Shown here: piece by piece, positions 44,971 to 53,500 of the stretch
How the letters are laid out: each line of letters begins with the position of its first letter
How positions within the stretch are numbered: the stretch's first letter is position 1
From: Mucilaginibacter cryoferens
Lineage (GTDB): Bacteria; Bacteroidota; Bacteroidia; Sphingobacteriales; Sphingobacteriaceae
Assembly: GCF_014205845.1 (NCBI RefSeq)
Contig: NZ_JACHCR010000007.1
Span: 199,057-263,056, forward strand
Length of the DNA: 64,000 nucleotides
Reading direction: 5' to 3'
The notes under the pieces: model-generated
Databases searched by the model: none
Told to the model about the DNA's origin: nothing
Seen by the model: the letters and a program-made list of their open reading frames with translations, nothing else
Made by a program: the position numbers and the translations under genes

Positions 44971-45973
44971 AATAAGGTTTACTTGCAGCCGCAATTGGCG
45001 CGAGGTTGGCAACATTCCTGTTGGACATTACCACTGCCTTATGTTTAAGCTGAAGATTACCTAAAAAATCAGTAGCAATGAAATCTTGTCTTTTCAGGAA
45101 CGATAGCCAATTAAAATCGTATTGCGTATAGTTAAACCTCTCTTCCGGAATTTGGAAAATGTACCTGTCATTTTCACTCTGTGTGCGGTGACATACCGGT
45201 ATATAGAACTCGGTCAACTCAGGGCTTTCTTTCTTAATATTATCGCCAATAACGATGCCATTACTCATCGCATAAGATTGCATTTTACTGGCCAGGCTGG
45301 TATGTAAACTGCAAGTAGTAACCTCGCTGATTTCACCGATACCGGCCATGCCCCAGATCACATCCCTGTCATAGCCTAAGTCAACACCAATACGGGTATA
45401 AATATTTTCTATCCCTTGTTCGCTAAAAATGTTTTTCAGATCCTCTTTAACAAAATAGCTAAAAACACTTGCAAACTGTAGTGAACGCTTCACGGCAGGG
45501 TCAGGCTTCATGTTTTTACCGCCGAAATAAACAAACAGGCCATCACCTTGCAAACGGTGCACGTAACCACCAAAAATAAGACAGGTGTGTATAGCCGCGC
45601 GCTGAATGGTGTTAGTAACAATCCAAACCGTGCGCGGCGTGTACTTTTTAAATAGATTTGTTGAGCCTTTAATATCAACAAACATGGAAACGATATAGTG
45701 GTCTTCCAAGGTTTCTGAATGTTTGAGATGCGAAAAATCCGGGTGTGCGCCTAAACCCTGTTCAAAATTTGGTGTGAGGCCCAACTCATTTGCAAAATCA
45801 GCAAGGTTAGGCAGCAAACGCTTTTCAGGCACTTGTTGGTTAAAAACTTTAAAATCAAACCCTTTTTGAAGGCTTCGTTCTGAGAAAGACAAGGTTTCAT
45901 AAAGCTTGCCTGACTTTGGATCTGCGGCGATGGCAGCACGGATCGGTTTTACATAGTCATCGAATATATGCAT
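44957..45973 (-). CDS. pycC: Pycsar nucleotide cyclase (class III cyclase fold)
   Basis: 338 residues. The cyclase domain holds the two metal Asp residues at 100 (VSMFVDIKGSTNLF) and 144 (VHRLQGDGLFVYF). An N-terminal domain of about 90 residues precedes it and a C-terminal extension follows, as in PycC proteins. PycC makes cUMP or cCMP upon phage infection; which pyrimidine cannot be told by eye. The membrane effector gene lies four bases upstream and the E2-like gene overlaps its end. An ordinary cAMP cyclase is the alternative, but the effector neighbour argues for Pycsar. Confidence 0.88.
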   Translation of the reverse strand: MHIFDDYVKPIRAAIAADPKSGKLYETLSFSERSLQKGFDFKVFNQQVPEKRLLPNLADFANELGLTPNFEQGLGAHPDFSHLKHSETLEDHYIVSMFVDIKGSTNLFKKYTPRTVWIVTNTIQRAAIHTCLIFGGYVHRLQGDGLFVYFGGKNMKPDPAVKRSLQFASVFSYFVKEDLKNIFSEQGIENIYTRIGVDLGYDRDVIWGMAGIGEISEVTTCSLHTSLASKMQSYAMSNGIVIGDNIKKESPELTEFYIPVCHRTQSENDRYIFQIPEERFNYTQYDFNWLSFLKRQDFIATDFLGNLQLKHKAVVMSNRNVANLAPIAAASKPYYDFE

Positions 45974-45977
45974 AGTA

Positions 45978-46469
45978 TTATTTTAAGTTACAAAGTATCA
46001 TGAGGAACAATAGTATAAACAGGTAAAACTGTATGGTAAATAGTATTCCCGCAGTTTTAAGTTTTTTAAATTTTCCCGTTAAACCAGAGGCCAATTGATG
46101 AACTTGGTTACGCAAATCTTTAAGCTCATCTTCGTCAGTGCAGGGTGCGGCAGATTTGGCGCAAAAACCGGGGCCGTCCATACAGGCAATGGCTCCGAAA
46201 AAGTGAAGGGAGTCTGTATCCTTTGTTAAATATGGTGTTGCAGCCCTAATAACTGTGATCATAATGGCAACACCCAAACCGATAAGAATGGTCATCAATC
46301 CGTGCATCCAAAATCCACACTTGATGTAAGGAACAGCAGCGAAATAGCCAGCAATCAGCCCCCCGACGATGAAAGTACTCAAACCCAGAAAAACCGAACT
46401 CTTGCTGTTAACACTATCATAATAATGATCAAAGCGGCCTATACAATATTTTAGTCTTTCCTTTTCCAT
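45978..46469 (-). CDS. pycTM: Pycsar transmembrane effector (DUF5706-like)
   Basis: 163 residues. It starts with a short cytosolic helix (RFDHYYDSVNSKSS), then membrane segments near 25-48 (VFLGLSTFIVGGLIAGYFAA), 55-77 (MHGLMTILIGLGVAIMITVI) and 140-161 (GILFTIQFYLFILLFLMILC). The loop between the second and third contains several cysteines and a helix (DELKDLRNQVHQLASGL). The opening ..DHYYDSVNSKSSVFLGL is the pattern of Pycsar PycTM effectors, which open or disrupt the inner membrane when a cyclic pyrimidine nucleotide binds. It precedes the cyclase gene by four bases. Confidence 0.85.
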   Translation of the reverse strand: MEKERLKYCIGRFDHYYDSVNSKSSVFLGLSTFIVGGLIAGYFAAVPYIKCGFWMHGLMTILIGLGVAIMITVIRAATPYLTKDTDSLHFFGAIACMDGPGFCAKSAAPCTDEDELKDLRNQVHQLASGLTGKFKKLKTAGILFTIQFYLFILLFLMILCNLK

Positions 46470-46472
46470 ATT

Positions 46473-46700
46473 TTAACCTTGTATGTTTTTAGGATCGTTA
46501 CCATAGGAATTTTTTTCACGAAACTGCCCGTGTTTGTTTTGGATGGTTAATTCCGACTGGTTTTTAATCGCTTGTTGCCTACCGGCATCTATAGCTTGCT
46601 TTTGAGTATCGAAAGTTTTAGTTACTCTTTGGTTACCTGCCGTTCTGGTGGCCCAATCATCGCCGTGCTTCACAACGAATACGTTTTTATTATTTTTCAT
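46473..46700 (-). CDS. DUF2188 domain protein
   Basis: 75 residues matching DUF2188 (VFVVKHGDDWATRTAGNQRV, TFDTQKQAIDAGRQQAI, then SELTIQNKHGQFREKNSYG). Small proteins of this family are widespread and uncharacterised. It is the first gene of the leftward Pycsar operon, three bases from the effector start, and lies next to the dyad operator. Confidence 0.85.
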   Translation of the reverse strand: MKNNKNVFVVKHGDDWATRTAGNQRVTKTFDTQKQAIDAGRQQAIKNQSELTIQNKHGQFREKNSYGNDPKNIQG

Positions 46701-46732
46701 GCTTATATATATTTTTATGTCCCTATACCTTA

Positions 46733-46792
46733 ATATGCTCCACGGAATTTATTTTTCGCCACGTGGCAAAAAAATAATTTTAAAGAGCATAT
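46733..46792. promoter_or_regulatory. 60-bp dyad between divergent operons (putative operator)
   Basis: A nested inverted repeat centred at 46762.5. The outer arms ATATGCTC (46733-46740) and GAGCATAT (46785-46792) and the inner perfect palindrome GCCACGTGGC (46758-46767) share the same centre. T-rich and A-rich stretches between them also pair; 22 of 30 positions match overall. It lies between the DUF2188-Pycsar operon and the sigma-like/ImmA operon. Confidence 0.7.
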
Positions 46793-46820
46793 CTTTATAA
46801 GGACCATAAAACCCTATTAC

Positions 46821-47429
46821 ATGATCGATGCTAAAACACTGGGTAGATTAGCTGCAATAGATGAAAAGTCCTGGGGACAGATTTATAAACAGCTTGTACG
46901 CTATGCAGACTTCAAATTGAATAAGGCAGGATTTCAAATTCGTACTGAAAAGGACAGTGTAGATGCCGAACATTTCGCAACACTGGCTATTGAAAAAGTA
47001 CTTGAGGGTGCCCGCACCTGGGACTATACCCGTTATCCCGATATTACCATCCACTTGATCGGTGTAGTTAAAAGTTTAATTTCAAGCCATTTTAAATCAT
47101 CAAGCCGCTCGATAATAAAAGCAGGCGGCGGGGCAGATGAAGAAACTGTTTTAGCCAGTGATGACGCTAATGACGACGATGTTTTAAACGATGATAGCCG
47201 TACTACCGAAGGGCCAGACGAAATTTTAATGACCGCCGAAATGTGGCAGGAAGTTGCATCCGCTTTTGGTGATAAAAAGGACGATCACGCTATTTTTTGT
47301 GAATGGCTGTATAGCAGCCCGCCCCGGGATATAGTTGAAGCCTGGGATATTCCGGTGACAGAAGTGAACAACGTGATAAAAAGAGGTATAAGAATTGTGA
47401 GAGGATTCTATAATAAAAAGCAACCATGA
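46821..47429 (+). CDS. Sigma factor-like protein
   Basis: 202 residues. The N-terminal half resembles sigma region 2 of ECF-type proteins (ADFKLNKAGFQIRTEKDSVD, then AEHFATLAIEKVLEGARTWD). An acidic linker follows (ASDDANDDDVLNDDSRTTEG). The C-terminal half has a region 4-like helix-turn-helix (PRDIVEAWDIPVTEVNNVIK, then RGIRIVRGFY). It could be a transcription regulator of this module. The -10-binding residues cannot be judged by eye. First gene of a three-gene operon, overlapping the next gene by four bases. Confidence 0.65.
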   Translation: MIDAKTLGRLAAIDEKSWGQIYKQLVRYADFKLNKAGFQIRTEKDSVDAEHFATLAIEKVLEGARTWDYTRYPDITIHLIGVVKSLISSHFKSSSRSIIKAGGGADEETVLASDDANDDDVLNDDSRTTEGPDEILMTAEMWQEVASAFGDKKDDHAIFCEWLYSSPPRDIVEAWDIPVTEVNNVIKRGIRIVRGFYNKKQP

Positions 47430-47821
47430 AAAACACAAAAATAGACATCGACAGGCTGAATCGGGAAGCATTCCTGATGACGCAGGGTCAGCCTGAATTG
47501 CTGGATGAAATGTTGCGCGATAGTGGTTTCGATCCTATAAAGCTTGAAGAAAATGGTATCGGCAAAGTAAAAGCCCTGTTATTTAAACAGCGGGTCGCAT
47601 TAAACAAACAGACACAGGAAAGCTTGTATGTTAAAGCGATAGCCCTTTTTGAGAGTGCGAAAGAATCGACCAAAGAAGGTATTTTAGACCTCTTAAGGCA
47701 ACGGGCACCACAACTGCAATTTAATAACCTTGAAAAGATGGATGAACAAGACCTAAAGGAAATATTGGATGAATCAGACTTGCTCGACTTAATGGATAAA
47801 ATTGAGCGGAAAGAAATCTAA
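47426..47821 (+). CDS. Hypothetical protein linking sigma-like and ImmA genes
   Basis: 131 residues, mainly helical and charged (DEMLRDSGFDPIKLEENGIG, LRQRAPQLQFNNLEKMDEQD, DESDLLDLMDKIERKEI). No recognised family. It overlaps both neighbours (ATGA with the upstream gene, one base with the downstream gene), so the three products are probably made together. By analogy with other ImmA/IrrE operons it might be the protease's substrate or adaptor; that is inference from position only. Confidence 0.7.
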   Translation: MKNTKIDIDRLNREAFLMTQGQPELLDEMLRDSGFDPIKLEENGIGKVKALLFKQRVALNKQTQESLYVKAIALFESAKESTKEGILDLLRQRAPQLQFNNLEKMDEQDLKEILDESDLLDLMDKIERKEI

Positions 47822-48594
47822 TGAAAATCGCACCAGCTGTCACCGCGAGGAAATTACTCTTAGAACTCGGCATAACTGATATGGCGACAACCGACCTTAA
47901 AGACCTTATAATCTATCATAATGGTATGGTTAAAGAAGCTGATCTTAGGAATTGCGACGGTCGTTTAGTCATGAAAAAAGGCCGTTCTATTGTAACCATC
48001 GATTCTAAAATTGAGTTTGAACAAAGAAAGCGCTATGTACTGGCGCATGAACTTGGCCATATTCTGCTCCACGCCGATAAAGAAGCATCTTTTACTGATG
48101 ACGATTCAACCTTAGATGGCTATAAGAAAGGGCCGCAGGAAAAAGAAGCCAATGATTTTGCAGCTGAATTGTTAATGCCTGCGGATCTGTTTAAGGCCAG
48201 TTGTGAAAAAAAGAAATTTTCTCCGGAATTGATCAGTGAACTCGCTCAAAAATTTAATACCAGTCTTACGTCAACCGTATATCGTTTTGTTGATTTAGGA
48301 AATCATCCAATAGCCACCTTTTACAGCAAAAACAAGAAAGTACAATACTGGAAGAAATCTAACGATTTACATTATAGGATACCTGAAATCAATAAATTGG
48401 ATGTACCGACGGATTCTGTCGCTAATGAGTTTTATGTTTTTAATCGCATTTATCCCAAAAAAGATGCTGTTCAGGAAATCAGCAAATCAACCTGGTTTGA
48501 ATTGGGTAAATATGATGAAGATGCACGCATGTATGAATTTTGCATCGTTACGCCAAGGTATAACTCCGTATTAAGTGTCATTTGGGAACGATAG
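47821..48594 (+). CDS. ImmA/IrrE family metallo-endopeptidase
   Basis: 257 residues. The zinc protease motif is LAHELGHILLHAD (His76, Glu77, His80) with the third-ligand region EKEANDFAAELLMP. An N-terminal helical domain and a C-terminal beta-rich domain of about 100 residues (YRIPEINKLDVPTDSVANEF and so on) surround it. ImmA and IrrE cleave repressors to induce mobile elements or stress genes. Here the likely target is a regulator of this divergent island, possibly acting at the dyad at 46733. Confidence 0.9.
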   Translation: MKIAPAVTARKLLLELGITDMATTDLKDLIIYHNGMVKEADLRNCDGRLVMKKGRSIVTIDSKIEFEQRKRYVLAHELGHILLHADKEASFTDDDSTLDGYKKGPQEKEANDFAAELLMPADLFKASCEKKKFSPELISELAQKFNTSLTSTVYRFVDLGNHPIATFYSKNKKVQYWKKSNDLHYRIPEINKLDVPTDSVANEFYVFNRIYPKKDAVQEISKSTWFELGKYDEDARMYEFCIVTPRYNSVLSVIWER

Positions 48595-48749
48595 TTAAAA
48601 ATAAAATTAATTTTATAGTTGATACAGCATTAGCTGTTTAGTCTTAATCAAGATGTTTTCAAATCTCATAGAAATTTAAACATCACTTACAATTCAGAAC
48701 AAAAAAGCCGGTCGAATTTGCCTGAAAAAATTTCCAACTTGCGGAAATA

Positions 48750-48815
48750 GTGGTGGCTACTGTACAAATTACGATGTTCTCCTGGCCTGATTTGCGTTTA
48801 ATCGCTGATTTGGAT
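48750..48815 (+). repeat. Right copy of 66-bp direct repeat (putative attachment site)
   Basis: Second copy of 44173-44238, same orientation, with an exact 21-bp core at its left end. It lies in the gap between the ImmA gene and dtcC. The surrounding 286-bp gap holds no other feature that I can support. Confidence 0.65.
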
Positions 48816-48880
48816 CTTTCATAAATGACAGCGATTAATTTCAGAAATCAAAAACGCTCAAAGAAAACGGCAAAAACATT

Positions 48881-50113
48881 TTAATCTATATAGTTTAAAA
48901 TGTAAAAATACATAGCCTGCGCACTTGTATACGATGCGTATGACTGATAAATATCGTTTTTATCTTCGTTGGCGAAATCAGAAACTGCTTTCATGGCAAC
49001 TGCTATTGGTTTAGGATTTCCACAATTATATGAACTGAAATACATTCCATATGCCTCCATTTCCAGCCCAAGCAATTTTCTGTCTTTCCCAATTAATTCC
49101 GAAACTACTGCTTTGTTTTCAACTACGCCTGCTACAGATACAGCTGACCCTATATGAATAGACAGTTCCGTATTGGGTGCGTCAGCTGGTTTCCAACTGT
49201 CTTTGATTTTACGAAGTATGTCAGAATTGTCCTTTAAGCTCCTCATTTTTTGCGAAATATCCACATTGAGCCTTACATGGTTTGCTACCGGTAAAAATAA
49301 AGGTGTTCCATCTTTATTTTCAGAAAGTTTTCCGGCGCCTCCATCCCAACATTCATCTATAACTATAATATCACCATAACCGTGAGTATCTGATTTTTTT
49401 ACTGATGCCATTATGCCAGTCATAAAAATATATCGCGGTCTGAAATTATAAATTAACTTCATAGTTAAAACGGCGTTTGCACTCATTCCCATTTGGGTTG
49501 CACAAGCAGCTACCACTCTCAATCGCTTATTATTTTCTTCAAATATTGTTTCGAAATATTGTGAAGAATCACCAGGATAATCTATCTGCTTCCAATTTTT
49601 TGATAGAGCCTTAACTGCTGCAAATTCCCGATCAACCGCTGTGATTATAGCTATGTCATAGTTATACGGTTGTTCAGCTCTAAATAGTGAAGCTTTGGCC
49701 ATAACTCGTTGTTCTACTCCCTTTAATAGTTTTTGCTGCCATTCTAAATCTGTTTCACTGTAATGTATAACAGACAATATACTGGCTTCAAATTTTTCAG
49801 CAGCTTTGTGGAGGACTTCTTCTTTTGCTGTTAAACCTATTATATGCGATGGCACTTTGTAAATGTCGCGATGAAGAATTTCGTCCAATAACTTTAGACC
49901 TCCTTCGAGGTCAATAGTCTCCTCTCGCCGCATTGGGATCGCAACGTCTAGTATTAACAGGTCATAAAAATCGCTCTTTAATTTTTTTTTGGCCCCAAAG
50001 CTGCTCAATTCATGATCTATTGATTCAATATCTAAATTCGCAACCTCCTTTAAAGTTAGAAGTATATTTTTTAGTTTTTCTGTTGTGTCTTCAACAATTA
50101 ATATTCTAAACAT
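48881..50113 (-). CDS. dtcC: Detocs effector: receiver domain fused to nucleosidase
   Basis: 410 residues. The N-terminal receiver domain has the acidic pocket LIVEDTTEK and phosphoacceptor Asp56 in LLILDVAIP. From about residue 150 a purine nucleoside phosphorylase/MTAN-type domain follows (YDIAIITAVDREFAAVKAL, FMTGIMASV, LLGLEMEAYGMYF, and MKAVSDFANEDKND with the catalytic-type SDF). In Detocs, the phosphorylated effector cleaves ATP to adenine and ribose-5'-triphosphate, halting phage growth. The gene order sensor, receiver, receiver-nucleosidase is the Detocs order. Last gene of the operon. Confidence 0.9.
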   Translation of the reverse strand: MFRILIVEDTTEKLKNILLTLKEVANLDIESIDHELSSFGAKKKLKSDFYDLLILDVAIPMRREETIDLEGGLKLLDEILHRDIYKVPSHIIGLTAKEEVLHKAAEKFEASILSVIHYSETDLEWQQKLLKGVEQRVMAKASLFRAEQPYNYDIAIITAVDREFAAVKALSKNWKQIDYPGDSSQYFETIFEENNKRLRVVAACATQMGMSANAVLTMKLIYNFRPRYIFMTGIMASVKKSDTHGYGDIIVIDECWDGGAGKLSENKDGTPLFLPVANHVRLNVDISQKMRSLKDNSDILRKIKDSWKPADAPNTELSIHIGSAVSVAGVVENKAVVSELIGKDRKLLGLEMEAYGMYFSSYNCGNPKPIAVAMKAVSDFANEDKNDIYQSYASYTSAQAMYFYILNYID

Positions 50114-50119
50114 ATTTAC

Positions 50120-50578
50120 TTATTGATTCTCTAAATCCATAATTTTGGTGAATAGGGCATCTTCCCAACTTGTGTAACTTATCCTATAGGGAATCGCCCC
50201 GAGATAATTGTCTGGAAAACGCTCTTTTAGCCTTACATCTAAATCTTTCAAAGTAATCTCCTCGTCTCCTTTCCCAAATAAATCAAACTGTGTCACTACA
50301 ATTACCTTCGTGTTGATTTCTCGTCGAACCATTTCAGCAAGTAACATTTCACCTCCAAAAGGCTGGGATCTACCACCGCCTTCTTTAGGTGGATTTATAT
50401 CGAAAGTGGGCATAGTCATATCTAATAATATTAAATCGAAAGATTGACTTTTAAGGGCTTTTAATCCGCTTTGGAAAGATCTAGCTTCAGTTAACTCTGA
50501 GGGGATTTTTAGATTAATGAAGTTGACAAGTTGCTTTCTCTTATCTTCATCATCTTCGACTAATAATATCTTTTTCAT
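50120..50578 (-). CDS. dtcB: Detocs stand-alone receiver protein
   Basis: 152 residues, a receiver domain (LLVEDDEDKRKQLVNF, phosphoacceptor Asp53 in LILLDMTMP) with an insertion after it (INPPKEGGGRSQPFGGEM). No output domain. In Detocs, DtcB is thought to act as a phosphate sink that prevents accidental activation of DtcC. It lies six bases upstream of dtcC and 11 bases downstream of dtcA. Confidence 0.88.
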   Translation of the reverse strand: MKKILLVEDDEDKRKQLVNFINLKIPSELTEARSFQSGLKALKSQSFDLILLDMTMPTFDINPPKEGGGRSQPFGGEMLLAEMVRREINTKVIVVTQFDLFGKGDEEITLKDLDVRLKERFPDNYLGAIPYRISYTSWEDALFTKIMDLENQ

Positions 50579-50589
50579 TTATAGAATAA

Positions 50590-53500
50590 TTAAATTTGTT
50601 CAACTGCCTCTAACCTAAATACCTTGAACGGAACGCTTAAATTAATCTGAAACCTTCTATTTTTTACCCCAAAGTCAACACTCGGTTTTGTTGGAAATTC
50701 AGCCACATATAAATCCCTTACACTTCTATATATTTTAAACAACCCAGAGTTTTTATCGGATGCCAAAAATTCAAGGTAATTACCATTGTTTAAAATTGAT
50801 AGTTTTTTTTGCAATTCTACATCAAGTGCCACAACATCAATATCCGGTCCTAAATCGTTAGTGACCTCACAATGTATTATAGTATAGTCATCCAGTACCT
50901 CAACCGGCCAAATTTTCACAAACGCTTTGGGATGATCCAACCCTGACCTTTTCACAACATTGCCAAAGATGTTTATAAAAATGTCAATGAAAATCGGTAG
51001 TTGTCCGTGAATCGAAAAGTCAAACTCTTGAGAATCGATCTCAACATCAAATATTGGGTTTTCTTCTTTTATAATTGCATCGGCTACCCAAATGGCATCT
51101 TCAATTTGATAAGGGGTTGAATTCCCTGTTGCCGAAGGAATGAACCACTCAATAATTTTATCAAATTGCGCTTGCAAGTCAGTCCGTGCCTGACTTATAG
51201 CTCCTTGGAGTTCTATAAAAGGAGAATAAGTTTCAGATAATGCTGCTTCTTGTAAATTATTTAACAATCCTTTTGCTTGCGTACGGGCAACCTTATTTAA
51301 CTTTTGTCTGATTTCAACAAGGATAAAAATTAATTTATTATCAAAAAGGGCTATCACATTGTCTATAAATTGTGGGAGGGTAGTATCCCTATCAATGTTA
51401 TCATAAATTCTTTGATAATCTTTAGCGAATATGGCAAAATCAAATAAGCCATTTGGTGTGGACGGCTTTACTATTTGAAGCCAGCTATTTGCAATTTCAG
51501 TTATCAAAGCGTCATAAGATTCTGAAAAAATTGCAAATGCTTGATCCAACTTGCCAATAGTCGTTTCCGAATACCCTAGTAACTTCACCAACCAAAAGTC
51601 ATTTCGTAAATACGGCCCGCTTTTCACTTGCTTTTTAGTAATCAGGTTGTGTTTCTGTAAGGGAATTCGCATTGTTCTTTCCAGTTCCCCGTGTCTAATT
51701 CTGGTACTGATAAAGCGGTCAAGACCTACGTCAGCTGATAGGTACGACCTTCCAATGGATCTAATCATAGAAGTCAACAAGGCGAGAACCTCATTTGTTG
51801 GCACGTTTATTTTAGGAGCGTTTATTTGCTCTTGATTATCTATGATAAACTGTTCAAATACTTTGTAGTCATTAATAGAACTCACTCCATGACGCAAATA
51901 AGCTTGATAACGAGCATATGTCTCTTTCAGCTCTGTTTCTGCCCAGTCCTTGACACTTACAATATCTACATAAACCCTGCTTTGATCAAATTCTTGTCGC
52001 CGATTAAGAATAACCTGCCTCCGAACTAAATCGTTTATCTCTTGTTTATATATTTGCTCATTATCGGGATCAACCTCAGTAAGCCATCTGCAAACAAAAA
52101 GCCTTTCAGCCAATACTTCTTCTGTGCCTCCCTCGAACGCACCTGACATATCCATAGTTGATTCAGCACATATATATCTTAAATAATAAAGTGTTTTTTT
52201 GTTTAGCACGCTGCCAGAAATGTCCTTTAATTCAGATGGTTTTTCAATGCCGTTTTTGTTCAAAAAATCTTCGTACGCAAACCTCCTGGCCGTCTCAAAT
52301 GATTGGTCTAAATGCCTTACACACGCGTCGAAAATTATCGATAGATCAATCAGAGAATTCAATTCTTTCCAATTTCCCGAACCTGGAAGAATTAATTCTG
52401 AAAATTCCTTCAATGGCAAGTAACTATGATAAGATCGATTATAAATATAGCAGTCGGCAGCCGTTATGCATGCCATCTTTAAATTATTTTCTTTTAAATA
52501 AGACTTTGTTTGCAATCCAAAACCCGATCTGATAAAGAAGCCAATGTTAAAATCTCTTAACCTAACAGCATACTTAATGACCTTATCGAAGTTTTGATTA
52601 TTGAAATGAATGTAGCTTTTAATCAAATCTGATTGCACTTGTGTAATATCAGTTGAAACCGTTTCGAAATCCGATTTTCTCAGTGTTTTATAATAATCAC
52701 TGACTGTATTTCGATCGTAAGTTTTGTAGCATAAATCTGTATAAATATTGGCAATTGTATCATCTTTAATTAAATCAATGCATACCGGAAGTAGCTTTTC
52801 GTCCTTAGCTGTTGGAAAGGCAAAAGAGCTTTTACTACTTGATAGAAAATACTCCCTTTCTAAAGCAAGCTTAATAGCTGTGGTCCATGAAAAGCATGAA
52901 AAATTCAAAGTAAGCTTCATTAAGTTATTAAACTCTCTGGATGCGCCTTCAATGCCATTTTGAAAAACTTTAGAAATATCCCCTACAATAACATCCCCGA
53001 GCGTCGTGTCGAGGTAATTGTAATCTTCGTTTTCTTCAACGTTAATCTCGTTAATATTTTGATCTATCATTACTCTTGAATATGCTTTCGCTAACAAGCT
53101 CATCACATCAGTAGGGTCATTTTTTAGGTCGTAACTTGCATTATCGTATGCTTTTCTATAATGTCCTTGTAAAAACAATTCGTATGAATTAATTCCAACA
53201 GATTTTAACCTATCTAAATTATGTGTAAAACCTAAAATGGCTTTCATTATTTCAAATCGTGGGTCTTTTACGAATTGGCTTTCAGAAAGAAAATAACTAT
53301 ACACGCGTACGCCATATTTATTAGGATCAATACATGAAAATCTCTGAATAAGCAATACAAAGGCTTCGTAATAGTCGATAATGGATGTAGAATAACTTAA
53401 TCGAAGTATGTTTGCCAGGCCCTCAAGAGTTGATGGTTCTGTTCCCAATAAGTAATAACGACTAAAATCATCATAACCCACTTGTCCATCTGAATTCAAC

